This document shows positions 40,995 to 50,011 of a DNA stretch of 64,000 nucleotides, piece after piece. The notes below the pieces were generated by a model. It searched no databases and was not told the DNA's origin. It saw only the letters and a program-made list of their open reading frames with translations. This DNA comes from DASVXQ01 sp036392615 (lineage in GTDB: Bacteria; Actinomycetota; CALGFH01): NCBI GenBank assembly GCA_036392615.1, contig DASVXQ010000058.1, positions 7,748 to 71,747 on the forward strand, given 5' to 3'. The translations under genes and the position numbers were made by a program. Position 1 is the first letter of the stretch, and the number at the start of each line of letters is the position of its first letter.

Positions 40995-42013
40995 CCGATG
41001 GACTCTCGCGCCAGGTCGATCCGCGGCGGCGGGATCGAGGCCAGCACCGCGGTCAGCAGCGAGTCGGCGGTGACCTCCTCGGCCAGCGCCTGGTAGGTGA
41101 GCACCAGCCGGTGCCGCAGCACGTCCTTGGCCACCTCCTGCACGTCCTGCGGCAGCGCGTAGGCGCGGCCGCGCAGCAGCGCCAGCGCCCTGGCCGCGTG
41201 GACCAGGTTGATCGAGCCGCGCGGGCTGGCGCCGAAGCTGATGTAGGGGGCGACCTCGCCGATCCCGTACTGCTCCGGCAGGCGGGTGGCCATGCACAGC
41301 GCGACCGAGTACTCCGCCACCATCCGGTCGACGTAGATGTCCTTGGTGGCGCGCTGGTACTCGTGGAGCTGGTCCAGCGAGAGGACCTGCTGGACGTCGG
41401 CGGCCTCCTCCAGCGAGCGGTGGACCACGCTCATCTCCTCGCTGAAGTTCGGATAGTCGACCAGCACCTTCATCATGAACCGGTCGACCTGGGCCTCCGG
41501 CAGCGGGTAGGTGCCCTCCGACTCGATCGGGTTCTGGGTGGCCAGCACCAGGAACGGGTCCGGCGCCGGGTAGGTCGACTTGCCGATGGTGACCTGCCGC
41601 TCCTGCATGACCTCGAGCAGCGCCGACTGGACCTTGGCCGGCGCGCGGTTGATCTCGTCGGCCAGCAGGAAGTTGCAGAAGACCGGCCCGAGCTCGGTGT
41701 CGAAGCTGCCGCTGTCCGGCCGGTAGATCCGCGTGCCGACCAGGTCCGACGGCACCAGGTCGGGGGTGAACTGCACCCGGTGGAAGGTGCCGCCGAGCAC
41801 CCTGGCGACGGTCGAGATGGTGAGCGTCTTGGCCAGGCCGGGCACGCCCTCGAGCAGCAGGTGCCCGCCGGCGAGCAGCGCGACCAGGACGCGTTCGAGC
41901 ATCCCCTCCTGGCCGACGATCACCCGCTTGATCTCGAACAGCGCCGCCTCGAGCTGCGTGTGCGCGGCCGCGGCCTCGCCGACCGCTGCCAGCCGTGGCC
42001 TCTGGTCAGTCAC
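40991..42013 (-). CDS. MoxR-type AAA+ ATPase
   Basis: 340 residues from a GTG at 42013. Walker A is GVPGLAKT, Walker B FLLADEINRAP, sensor 1 LATQNPIESEGTYPLPEAQVDRF. This is typical MoxR (note Leu-Ala in the P-loop, G-x4-AKT, as in the family). It is proposed to remodel VWA-domain partner proteins. It is the first gene of the operon, preceded by a 720-bp non-coding region. Confidence 0.92.
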   Translation of the reverse strand: MTDQRPRLAAVGEAAAAHTQLEAALFEIKRVIVGQEGMLERVLVALLAGGHLLLEGVPGLAKTLTISTVARVLGGTFHRVQFTPDLVPSDLVGTRIYRPDSGSFDTELGPVFCNFLLADEINRAPAKVQSALLEVMQERQVTIGKSTYPAPDPFLVLATQNPIESEGTYPLPEAQVDRFMMKVLVDYPNFSEEMSVVHRSLEEAADVQQVLSLDQLHEYQRATKDIYVDRMVAEYSVALCMATRLPEQYGIGEVAPYISFGASPRGSINLVHAARALALLRGRAYALPQDVQEVAKDVLRHRLVLTYQALAEEVTADSLLTAVLASIPPPRIDLARESIG

Positions 42014-42269
42014 GGAAATGGCTCCTTCTCCGGGCGGGCCGGTGCCCTGACGGGGCAGGTGGGCTTGCTCTGACCCAGGACACCCTTATCTATCGGGGTC
42101 TCCGACGGGTGACTCGAGCAACCCGAAACCCGGACAGGTGTACTGCGGGAGGAGGGACGGAGCGGACCCAGGGACAGCCGACGTGGACAAGTCACACCAT
42201 AGCGCCAGCGACGCGATCCGGCACGACCCCGAATGGGCCGCCTGAGTGGATTCGAATAGATTGCGGGCC

Positions 42270-42388
42270 AGAGTGCCGGTCATAGATTGGCGTCGCAGGC
42301 AGCGTCTGGCTGCCCGTTCAGCGCCAAGGCTTGCGCGCCGCCCCGGCGGCCACCCGTCGCCTCGAACGGATACTTGGCCGCTGCTCTG
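42270..42388 (+). repeat. Intergenic repeat family, copy A
   Basis: It begins AGAGTGCCGGTCATAGATTG and contains GGCGTCGCAGGCAGCG, CCAAGGCTTGCGCGCCGCCC, CGGCGGCCACC and CGCCTCGAACGGATACTTGG. It is the most complete copy and is collinear with copy C over ~119 bp and with copy B over ~75 bp. Confidence 0.8.
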
Positions 42389-42472
42389 GTTTCCCGGCGC
42401 TGTGACCGGCGGCGAGGCGCCCGGAGGCTCCAAGGGCGCCGCCGCCGGCCCAGGGACTCCCCCGGAGGCCCC

Positions 42473-42498
42473 AAGGCCGGAGCTTTCGCCCCGGCCTT
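42473..42498. terminator. Hairpin AAGGCCGG-N10-CCGGCCTT
   Basis: Perfect 8-bp arms with a 10-nt loop and no U-tract. It lies 235 bp downstream of the histidine kinase end on the other side of the gap. It may be a terminator or part of a structured RNA. Confidence 0.35.
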
Positions 42499-42733
42499 GT
42501 CCCACCATTTGGGCCTCCGGCGTGTCGCCGGCAGCGGGTGCGCGCACGCGGGCCGGTCGGCCGAGGGGCTGAGCCTCACCCCGGAACCAGGACAATCCCG
42601 CTGTGAACGCATCCGCCGCGCTGGTCTCGTTCTACGCGGTGACCCTGAGAAAGGCCTGAGAAAAATATAGGGGAGTCCTAAGAAAACTGGTCACTCAGCC
42701 CGGAAGGGACAGGGCCGACAGCTCCGGGAGGGC

Positions 42734-44308
42734 TCACGAACGACCCGCCGGAATCAGCCGACCAATCTGCTCGACCTGCCGCTGGAGCCGGCGGGCGAGC
42801 CCCTGGCGGACCGTGGCCGGCAGTTCCAGGGTGACCACCGAGCCGCGCCCCAGGCGCGACCGCACCGACACCGAGCCCCCGTGCAGCTCCGCGACCCAGT
42901 TGACGATCGCCAGGCCGAGGCCGGAACCGGCCATGCCGCGCACCGCCGGGGCGCGCCAGAAGCGGTCGAACAGCCGGTCGAGGTGCTCGGAGTCGATGCC
43001 GATGCCGGTGTCGGCCACGGTGACCGCCGCCCGCCCGTCGTGCACCGACAGGCCGAGCTCCACCGAGCCGGCCGGGGTGTACTTGAGGGCGTTGTCGGCC
43101 AGGTTCCAGAGCGCGCGACGCAGGTCGTCGCGGTCGCCGAGCACCCAGACCTCGGGCAGCGGCCCGAGCCGCACCTCCACGCCGTCGGAGGCGTGGCGCA
43201 GCGCGTCCCGGTGGATGTCGGCCACCAGGTGGTCGAGCCGGAAGACGCCCTTGGGCGCGGACCTGCCGGAGGCCTCCAGTCGCGCCAGCGCGAGCAGGTC
43301 GCCGACCAGCGACTCCATCCGGCGCATCTCGGTCAGCACGTCGTCGAGCGCGGCGCCGCGGTCCTCCGGCCGGGCGTCCGGCACCCGGTTGAGGAACTCC
43401 ACGTTGGTGCGGATCGCGGTCAGCGGTGTGCGCAGCTCGTGCGAGGCGTCGGCGACGAAGCGGCGCTGCGAGTCGAGGGTGGTCTGCAGGTCGACGTGCG
43501 ACCGCTCCAGCTCGCTGAGCATCTGGTTGAAGGTGAGCGACAGGCGCGCCAGCTCGTCCCTCGGGTTGTGCAGGTTGCCCTCCAGCGGCATTCGCCGGGT
43601 GAAGTCCCGCTCCTCGCCGATCTCCTGGGCGGTGGTGCGCATGCGGGCCAGCGGGCGCAGCAGCGCGGCCGCCAGACCCGAGCCGATCACCACCGCCACC
43701 ATCAGCACCGCCAGGCCGCCGCCGATCAGGATGCTGCGCAGCAGCCGCAGCGACGACTCCACGCTGTCGAGCGAGCGGGCGACGGTGACCTCGCCGAAGA
43801 CGGCGTTGGGCTTGTCCTTGCGCACGTCGGGGTTGGGCAGGTTGCCGCGCTGCCCCTTCTCGCTGGGCGGGATGGTCTCGTAGGCCTCGAACGGCTCCGA
43901 GTAGACCGCCAGCGGGATGTGCAGGTCGTTGGCCGCCGCGGGGACCATGGTGACGTGGTTGTAGGTCACCCGCGGCAGCTGCACGTCGGAGTTCTCGTCG
44001 GTGTTCGGGCTCTTGGCCTCGATCTCCCAGCTGTGGCGGTCCTTGACCTCGCCGCTGAGGATCTGCATCCAGGTGCCGGGCCGCTGGTCCGGGGTCTTCC
44101 TGCCGAGCTGGCCGTTCTGGTGGAGGTCGTGGGCGAACTCGTAGGAGTAGAGCAGCCGGCCGAGCGCCTGGCCCTGGCTCTGCACCGAGTTGGCGAACTC
44201 CTCGTGCAGCCGCCGGTCGACGTAGGTGTAGACGCCGAAGCCGAAGGCGGTCAGCGCCAGCATCAGCAGCACCAGATAGGCCAGGGTGAGCCGCGCCCGG
44301 AAGCTCAC
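42734..44308 (-). CDS. OmpR-system sensor histidine kinase
   Basis: 524 residues from a GTG overlapping the response-regulator stop (GTGA). TM1 (LAYLVLLMLALTAFGFGVYTYV), a ~190-residue extracytoplasmic sensor, TM2 (ILIGGGLAVLMVAVVIGSGLAAALL) and HAMP are followed by the phosphoacceptor box (RRFVADASHELRTPLTAIR), N box (NLADNALKYTP) and G boxes (DTGIGID, GSGLGLAIVNW). The order is typical of PhoR/MprB-like kinases. The signal is unknown. Confidence 0.93.
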   Translation of the reverse strand: MSFRARLTLAYLVLLMLALTAFGFGVYTYVDRRLHEEFANSVQSQGQALGRLLYSYEFAHDLHQNGQLGRKTPDQRPGTWMQILSGEVKDRHSWEIEAKSPNTDENSDVQLPRVTYNHVTMVPAAANDLHIPLAVYSEPFEAYETIPPSEKGQRGNLPNPDVRKDKPNAVFGEVTVARSLDSVESSLRLLRSILIGGGLAVLMVAVVIGSGLAAALLRPLARMRTTAQEIGEERDFTRRMPLEGNLHNPRDELARLSLTFNQMLSELERSHVDLQTTLDSQRRFVADASHELRTPLTAIRTNVEFLNRVPDARPEDRGAALDDVLTEMRRMESLVGDLLALARLEASGRSAPKGVFRLDHLVADIHRDALRHASDGVEVRLGPLPEVWVLGDRDDLRRALWNLADNALKYTPAGSVELGLSVHDGRAAVTVADTGIGIDSEHLDRLFDRFWRAPAVRGMAGSGLGLAIVNWVAELHGGSVSVRSRLGRGSVVTLELPATVRQGLARRLQRQVEQIGRLIPAGRS

Positions 44309-44997
44309 CGGGCGCCGTCCGGGTCGTCGCGGAGCACGTAGCCGACCCCGCGGACGGTGTGGATCACCCGCGGCTCGCCCTCGGTCTCGAGCTTGCGGCG
44401 CAGGTAGCCCACGTAGACCTCGAGCACGTTGGAGTCGCGGCCGAAGTCGTAGTCCCAGACCCGCTCGAGGATGGTCGAGCGGGTGAGCACCTGGCGGGGG
44501 TGCTCGAGGAACAGCGACAGCAGGTCGAACTCCTGGCGGGTCAACGAGATCGACCGGTCGCCGCGCCACACCTCGTGGGTCGAGCGGTCCATGCGCAGGT
44601 CGCCGAAGCGCAGTTCGGCGGCGCTGGAGCCGTTGCGGCCCCTGCGCAGCAGCGCCTTGATCCTGACCAGCAGCTCCTCGAAGGCGAACGGCTTGCCGAG
44701 GTAGTCGTCGGCGCCGGCCTCGAAGCCGGCGACCCGCTCGGGGACCTCGCTGCGGGCGGTCAGCATCAGCACCGGCACGTCGCCGGCCTGCCGCAGGCGG
44801 CGGCAGACCTCCAGCCCGTCGATGCCGGGAAGCAGCACGTCCAGGATCACCAGGTCGGGAACGTGGTCGAGCGCCCTGGAGAGGGCCTCTTCCCCGGACG
44901 CGGCGACGTCGACTTCGAAGCCCTCGTAGGCCAGCGGCCGGCGCAGTGCCGAAGCCAGCAGGGGATCGTCGTCAACCACCAGGATATGGGCACCCAT
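44305..44997 (-). CDS. OmpR-family response regulator
   Basis: 230 residues from the ATG at 44997 (an in-frame GTG at 45003 is possible). The receiver domain has DDD near the N-terminus, phospho-acceptor in LVILDVLLPGIDG, and TARSEVPERV and LGKPFAFEELL. The C-terminal winged helix is complete (LTRQEFDLLSLFLEHPRQVLTR, LRRKLETEGEPRVIHTVRGVGYVL). It is the first gene of the pair with the kinase. Confidence 0.93.
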   Translation of the reverse strand: MGAHILVVDDDPLLASALRRPLAYEGFEVDVAASGEEALSRALDHVPDLVILDVLLPGIDGLEVCRRLRQAGDVPVLMLTARSEVPERVAGFEAGADDYLGKPFAFEELLVRIKALLRRGRNGSSAAELRFGDLRMDRSTHEVWRGDRSISLTRQEFDLLSLFLEHPRQVLTRSTILERVWDYDFGRDSNVLEVYVGYLRRKLETEGEPRVIHTVRGVGYVLRDDPDGAR

Positions 44998-45150
44998 CCG
45001 CACGCCGCCTTCGCCACCAACCTTCAGGGTCCTGGACCCCTGGGCGTCATTCTGCCTGCTCGGCCGCCTCTTTGCCTACCCGTGCCCGGAAGCCTTCTGG
45101 CGTACCGGCCACGACCGTCACCAATCGGCGGCGTCGCCTCGAGCGGGCCG

Positions 45151-47742
45151 TCACAGCTCGGCGGGGTCCTCGCGGCGCACGTCCCCGGCCACCTTGTCGG
45201 TGCGGATCCCCTGGAACGAGGGGAAGCGCAGGCGCCCGTCGTCGGTCCAGCCGCGGTACTCCACCTCGCAGACCAGCTCGGGGCGGAGCCAGCGCGCGCC
45301 CCGCAGGCGCGGGTCGCCCTTGGGGACCTCGACCGGCGGCCGCTCCCGCTCGTGCCGCTCCAGCTCGGGGAGCAGCTGCTCCAGGAAGCTGTGGGTGAAG
45401 CCGGTGCCGACGTTGCCCACGTAGCGCAGCCGGTGGCCCTCGTACACCGCCAGCAGCAGCGCCCCGAGGGTGGCCGAGCGCTTGCCCTTGCCCCTGGTCC
45501 AGCCGACGATCACGCAGTCCTGCCGCAGCACGGCCTTGATCTTGCGCCAGTCGGGCGAGCGGGCCCCCGGCCGGTAGACGCTGCTCAGCCGCTTGGCCAC
45601 CACGCCCTCGAGCCCGAGGTCCCGGATCCGCTCGAAGAACGCCACCCCGCGGCCGGCCACCGCCTGCGAGACGCGCACGTCGTCACGCGGCACCAGCACC
45701 TCGGTCAGGCGGGCCCGCCGGTCGGCCAGCGGCACCTCCAGCAGCGACTCGCCGTCGAGCCAGAGCAGGTCGAACGCCAGGAACTGGATCGGCACCCGGC
45801 CGCGGTGGCGGGCCAGCTCCTCCGGCGAGCGGTGGAAGCGGTCCTGCATCCGCTGGAAGGAGGGCCGTCCCTGCTCGTCGAAGGCGACGACCTCGCCGTC
45901 GACCACCGCGTTGCGCGCGGCGAGCTGGCGGTGCAGGTCGTCCATCTCGGGGAACTGGCCGGTCACGTCGCGCGAGGTCCGCGAGGTGAGACGGGTGCTC
46001 GCGCCGAGCGCGGCGAGGCAGCGGTGGCCGTCCCACTTGACCTCGAACAGCCAGCCGTCGTCGTCGAACGGCTCCCGCACCAGCTGGGCCATCATCGGCT
46101 CGAAGACCGGCGGCGGCGCCGGCGGCGGGATCGGCGTGCGGGAGCTGAGCATGCAGATCCAGTCCTGCCTGGTGCGCACGAAGTGGTACTCGGCGCCGTG
46201 GTAGCGGCTGCCGTGCAGGCGCACGGTCCACTTGCCGTCGAGCACCTCCAGCGGCTCGTAGGTGCCGAGGTCGAACAGGCGCACCTCGCCGCCGCCGTAC
46301 TCGCCCTGGGGGATCGAGCCCGAGAAGGTGAGGTAGTCCATCGGGTGGTCCTCGGTGTTGACCGCCAGGTGGCGGACTCCGGGCACCTCGGGCAGGCGCT
46401 TGGGCACCGCGAACGACACCAGCACGCCGTCGCGCTCGAAGCGGACGTCGTGGTGGTAGGCGCGGGCGTGGTGCTGCTGGATGGTGAACACCGGGCCCGG
46501 CTCCAGCCGTGCCGGCTCGGCCAGCCCGGCGGCGTGCGGCGCGTCGGGGAGCGTCCCGGTGAATCCCACGCGGCGGTCCCCGTCGCCGCTGGGCTCGGGC
46601 GGCGGCTCCGGGGTCCGCTGGAAGTCGCGTTTCGCCCGGTACTCGGCCAGGTCGGGCGTTGGCGCCGCGGCGCCGGCGGCCGGCTGGCGGGTCTGGCCCC
46701 GGCGGGTGCCGGAAGGCGCCGGGGTGGAGCCCCAGCGGCGGCTCCGCCTGCCGCCGTCGGCCGCCCGCCCGTCACCGGAGGGCTGGATGCCGAGCGTCTC
46801 CATGGCCGCGGTCAGCGTCTGGCGGTCGCGCAGCACGGGCGCGAAGCGGTCGCCCCGCTCGAGCCGGGACCAGACGTTGTCGATGCGGAAGTCGCCGGGC
46901 TCGAGGTCCTCGTCCAGTTCCTCCCAGTCCAGCGGGGTGGACACCGGCGCGCCGGGGCGCGGCCGCAGCGAGTAGACCGAGGCGATGTTGGCGCCGCGCC
47001 GGTTCATCTGGTGGTCGACGAAGACCTTGCCGGAGCGCTCGGCCACCGGCCAGGCCATGGTCACCTTCTGCCGGTAGGCGCGGACCAGCATGCGGCCGAC
47101 CTGCTCGACGAAGGCGCGCACGTCCGCGTAGGAGTGGATCGGCTCCAGCGGCACGTGGACCTGCATGCCGGTGGCGCCGGAGGTCTTCGCGTAGCCGCGC
47201 AGGCCCAGCCCGTCCAGCACCACCTTGACCAGCTTGGCGACCATGCGGACGTCGGCGAAGGTGTACGGCTCGAAGGGGTCGAGGTCGAACAGGGCGAACT
47301 CCGGCCGGTCCAGCGAGCCGACGCGGCTGTGCAGCGGATGCAGCTCGATGCAGCCGAGGTTGATGACGTAGAGCAGGCTGGCCAGGTCCTGGGCCATGAC
47401 CATGTGGTTGACCCTGCCGTCGTCGCCGGGCACCGGGGCGGTCGGCAGCCAGTCCGGCGCGTGGCCCGGCGCCCGCTTCTCGTAGAACGCCTCGCCGTGG
47501 ATGCCGCCGGGCATCCGCAGCATGGTCAGCGGCCGGTCGCGCAGGTGGGGGAGCAGCTGCGGCGCGACGTTCCAGTAGTAGCCGAGCAGGTCCCGCTTGG
47601 TCAGCCGGTCCTCCGGCCAGTAGAGCTTGTCCAGGTTCGACACGCGCAGCTCGCGGTCGCCGGCCACCAGCCGCCAGGCGTCGCCCGACTTCCTCGCCGG
47701 GAGCGGCGAGGGGAACCGCGGTCGGCGTGCACGCCTGGGCAC
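45151..47742 (-). CDS. ligD: NHEJ DNA ligase LigD (Pol-PE-Lig)
   Basis: 863 residues. The start is the GTG at 47742 (GAAGGAG 9 nt upstream); longer frames run into the divergent ku promoter. Domain order follows mycobacterial LigD: a primase/polymerase domain (SNLDKLYWPEDRLTKRDLLGYY, catalytic DLDP in ALFDLDPFEP), an arginine-rich linker, the phosphoesterase domain (FTIQQHHARAYHHDVRFERDG, GSIPQGEYGGGEV) and the ligase domain with the nucleotidyl-Lys in FEVKWDGHR (~residue 569). It repairs double-strand breaks with Ku, which is divergently transcribed 196 bp away. Confidence 0.95.
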   Translation of the reverse strand: MPRRARRPRFPSPLPARKSGDAWRLVAGDRELRVSNLDKLYWPEDRLTKRDLLGYYWNVAPQLLPHLRDRPLTMLRMPGGIHGEAFYEKRAPGHAPDWLPTAPVPGDDGRVNHMVMAQDLASLLYVINLGCIELHPLHSRVGSLDRPEFALFDLDPFEPYTFADVRMVAKLVKVVLDGLGLRGYAKTSGATGMQVHVPLEPIHSYADVRAFVEQVGRMLVRAYRQKVTMAWPVAERSGKVFVDHQMNRRGANIASVYSLRPRPGAPVSTPLDWEELDEDLEPGDFRIDNVWSRLERGDRFAPVLRDRQTLTAAMETLGIQPSGDGRAADGGRRSRRWGSTPAPSGTRRGQTRQPAAGAAAPTPDLAEYRAKRDFQRTPEPPPEPSGDGDRRVGFTGTLPDAPHAAGLAEPARLEPGPVFTIQQHHARAYHHDVRFERDGVLVSFAVPKRLPEVPGVRHLAVNTEDHPMDYLTFSGSIPQGEYGGGEVRLFDLGTYEPLEVLDGKWTVRLHGSRYHGAEYHFVRTRQDWICMLSSRTPIPPPAPPPVFEPMMAQLVREPFDDDGWLFEVKWDGHRCLAALGASTRLTSRTSRDVTGQFPEMDDLHRQLAARNAVVDGEVVAFDEQGRPSFQRMQDRFHRSPEELARHRGRVPIQFLAFDLLWLDGESLLEVPLADRRARLTEVLVPRDDVRVSQAVAGRGVAFFERIRDLGLEGVVAKRLSSVYRPGARSPDWRKIKAVLRQDCVIVGWTRGKGKRSATLGALLLAVYEGHRLRYVGNVGTGFTHSFLEQLLPELERHERERPPVEVPKGDPRLRGARWLRPELVCEVEYRGWTDDGRLRFPSFQGIRTDKVAGDVRREDPAEL

Positions 47743-47938
47743 GGCTGTACGCTCCTTCCCGGGCTGTGCGCTGGTCGAGACGCTTGGGGAGGCGGCCTGG
47801 ACCCGCGGGGCGCCGGTCGCCGCCTCGGCACCGGTCAAATGTCGACCAAGCCACAAGCCGATACATGACCAGGCTTTAGCGTACATTGTGCTGGTAGGCC
47901 CGTATGACGGTGGGCCGTCGCCTGGCCCAGGAGCAGCC

Positions 47939-48784
47939 ATGAAGACGATCTGGAAGGGCGCGATCTCGTTCGGGCTGGTAACCATTCCGGTCAAGCTCTA
48001 CGGCGCCACCGAGGAGAAGAGCCTGCGGTTCAACCAGATCCACGAGAAGGACGGCGGCCGGATCAAGTACAAGCGCGTCTGCTCGGCGGACGGCGAAGAG
48101 GTGCCCTACGGCGAGATCGTCAAGGGCTACGAATACGAGAAGGACCACTACGTCACCCTGACCGACGAGGAACTGGACGCCCTGCCGGTCTCCACCGCCC
48201 GGGCGATCGAGATCGAGCGCTTCGTCGACTCGGAGCAGATCGACCCGATCTACTTCCAGCGGTCCTATTACCTGGTGCCCGACGGCACCGGGGCCAAGGC
48301 CTACCACCTCCTGCGCGAGGCGATGAGCGACGACGACAAGGTCGCGGTCGCCAAGGTCGCCTTCCGCGACAAGGAGCACCTCGCCACCGTGCGGCTGCGC
48401 GAGAACGTGCTGATGCTCGAGACGATGTTCTGGCCGGACGAGATCCGCGAGGCGAGCTTCGACGAGCTGGACGAGGACGTCGAGCTGCGGCCGCAGGAGC
48501 TCAAGATGGCCCGCAGCCTGATCGACAGCCTCACCGACGACTTCGAGCCCAAGGACTTCCACGACGAGTACCGTGCCGCGCTCGAGGACCTGATCAGCAA
48601 GAAGGTCCAGGGCGAGGAGATCACCTACGCCGAGCCGGCGGAGCCCTCCAAGGTGGTCGACCTGATGGACGCGTTGCGCGCCAGCGTCGAGGCCGCCCAG
48701 GCCAGCAGGCCCGCCGCGCGGAGCGGCGGCTCCCGCGGCAAGTCGCGCACCTCCACCCGCCGCAGGAAGGCCGCCGGGGAGTAG
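47939..48784 (+). CDS. ku: Ku end-binding protein
   Basis: 281 residues. MKTIWKGAISFGLVTIPVKLYGATEEK and LRFNQIHEKDGGRIKYKRVCSADG are the bacterial Ku core start. LRENVLMLETMFWPDEIRE and KDFHDEYRAALEDLI complete it. A lysine/arginine-rich C-terminal tail (SRGKSRTSTRRRKAAGE) is typical of actinobacterial Ku and assists DNA sliding. GGAG is 5 nt before the ATG. The gene is divergent from ligD, a natural NHEJ pair. Confidence 0.95.
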   Translation: MKTIWKGAISFGLVTIPVKLYGATEEKSLRFNQIHEKDGGRIKYKRVCSADGEEVPYGEIVKGYEYEKDHYVTLTDEELDALPVSTARAIEIERFVDSEQIDPIYFQRSYYLVPDGTGAKAYHLLREAMSDDDKVAVAKVAFRDKEHLATVRLRENVLMLETMFWPDEIREASFDELDEDVELRPQELKMARSLIDSLTDDFEPKDFHDEYRAALEDLISKKVQGEEITYAEPAEPSKVVDLMDALRASVEAAQASRPAARSGGSRGKSRTSTRRRKAAGE

Positions 48785-48833
48785 GGGCGGCCGATTCGGA
48801 GGCTCCCCGGGGTGCGCGGGGCGGGGCCCGCCG

Positions 48834-50009
48834 TCAGGGGCTCCGGCCGGATGCCTCCCCACCCTCGCCGTCGGCGTTGTCGTGCGGGGCGGGCCGCCCG
48901 TGGCCGGTGGTGCGCATGCCGTGGCGCATGGCCCACTCTCTGGGTGGCTCCGCCTCCTCCAGGGACTGCTTGGCCAGCTCGCGGAGCTGCTCGCTGCCCC
49001 GCACCCGCACGCCGAACTCGGCGCGCAGCGACAGGTAGGCCAGGCCGCCGATCGGGATCGGCAGCCAGAAGTTCAGCACCCGGTAGCTGATCACGCCGAG
49101 CAGCGCGATGTCCCTCGGGGTGCCGAAGCCGACCAGCGTCGAGGTCAGCACGAACTCCACCACGCCCAGGCCCGACGGGGTGATCGGCAGCACCGCCAGC
49201 ACGTTGGCGAGGCCGTAGGCGACCAGCAGGTCGTCGACGCGCACCCAGTGCCCGAAGGCGCCCACGAACACCCACAGCGAGGCGGCGTCGAGCAGCCAGT
49301 TGGCCGCGGCCCAGCCGATCGCCCGCCCCACCAGCGCCCGGTCGGCGACCAGCGCGCGCAGCCGGCCGGCGAACCGCCGGGTGATCGCCACCACCTGGTC
49401 GGGGTCGAGCAGCGGCAGCCGCGCCGCCGCGGCCCGCAGCACCTTGACCGAGCCCTCCTCGCCGCGCATCAGCAGCACCACCACGGTGGCGAAGGCGGCG
49501 ATCAGCAGCGCGCCCAACACACCGGCTGTGCCGTACAACGGGTTGTAGCCGTGCAGCGGGATCGAGGCCACCAGGCCGAGCCAGAGCAGCAGGTTCAGCA
49601 CCACCGCCGAGCCGACGCCCTGGGTGGCCAGGGCGAAGGCGGTGTCGGTGCCCGACAGCCCCGCCTCGGTGAGCAGCCGGTAGCCCAGTGCCCCGCCGGC
49701 CGCGGTCCCGCCGGGCACCACGTGGCTCACGGCCAGCGTCGAGAACTGCGTGCGCAGCAGCACGTCGAAGCGCGGGTGCGGCCTGCCGCGCGGAAGGACC
49801 GACCTGGTCAGCTGCGTGTAGGCCATGATCGAGGCGATCTCCAGCAGCGAGGCGAGCAGCAGCCAGCGCCAGTCCACCTGGCCGAGGCGGTAGACCGCCC
49901 GGTGCACGCCGGCGATCTGCGGTACCAGGAAGTGGATGATCACGAAGGCGCCGAGCAGCAACAGCACCACGCGCCTGACAGGGACCGGGACGGTGGTCTG
50001 CGTGCGCAC
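48834..50009 (-). CDS. YbhN/LPG-synthase-type transmembrane protein
   Basis: 391 residues from the GTG at 50009 (GGGAG 8 nt upstream). About eight hydrophobic segments are visible (VVLLLLGAFVIIHFLV, WLLLASLLEIASIMAY, GSAVVLNLLLWLGLVASI, VLGALLIAAFATVVVLLM and others). HVVPGGTAAGGALGYRLL, LPITPSGLGVVEFVLTSTLVGFG and LNFWLPIPIGGLAYLSLR are the lysylphosphatidylglycerol-synthase transmembrane-region (UPF0104/YbhN) signatures. There is no C-terminal aminoacyl-transferase domain. It starts 2 bp after the peptidase gene stop, so the two form an operon. Confidence 0.88.
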   Translation of the reverse strand: MRTQTTVPVPVRRVVLLLLGAFVIIHFLVPQIAGVHRAVYRLGQVDWRWLLLASLLEIASIMAYTQLTRSVLPRGRPHPRFDVLLRTQFSTLAVSHVVPGGTAAGGALGYRLLTEAGLSGTDTAFALATQGVGSAVVLNLLLWLGLVASIPLHGYNPLYGTAGVLGALLIAAFATVVVLLMRGEEGSVKVLRAAAARLPLLDPDQVVAITRRFAGRLRALVADRALVGRAIGWAAANWLLDAASLWVFVGAFGHWVRVDDLLVAYGLANVLAVLPITPSGLGVVEFVLTSTLVGFGTPRDIALLGVISYRVLNFWLPIPIGGLAYLSLRAEFGVRVRGSEQLRELAKQSLEEAEPPREWAMRHGMRTTGHGRPAPHDNADGEGGEASGRSP

Positions 50010-50011
50010 CG

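Larger units (their letters stand above)
42014..42733. other. 720-bp non-coding region
   Basis: It lies between the starts of the moxR operon and the end of the histidine kinase gene. It contains one copy of the intergenic repeat (42270-42388) and a hairpin (42473-42498). The small open frames here are translations of the repeat and are not credible genes. Confidence 0.6.

Noticed and set aside
44359..47868. 1169-codon open frame on the plus strand opposite the response regulator and ligD
   Set aside because: It is antisense to two clear genes with intact motifs. It is rich in His/Gln/Arg/Val as expected of a GC-skewed shadow frame and has no family signature.
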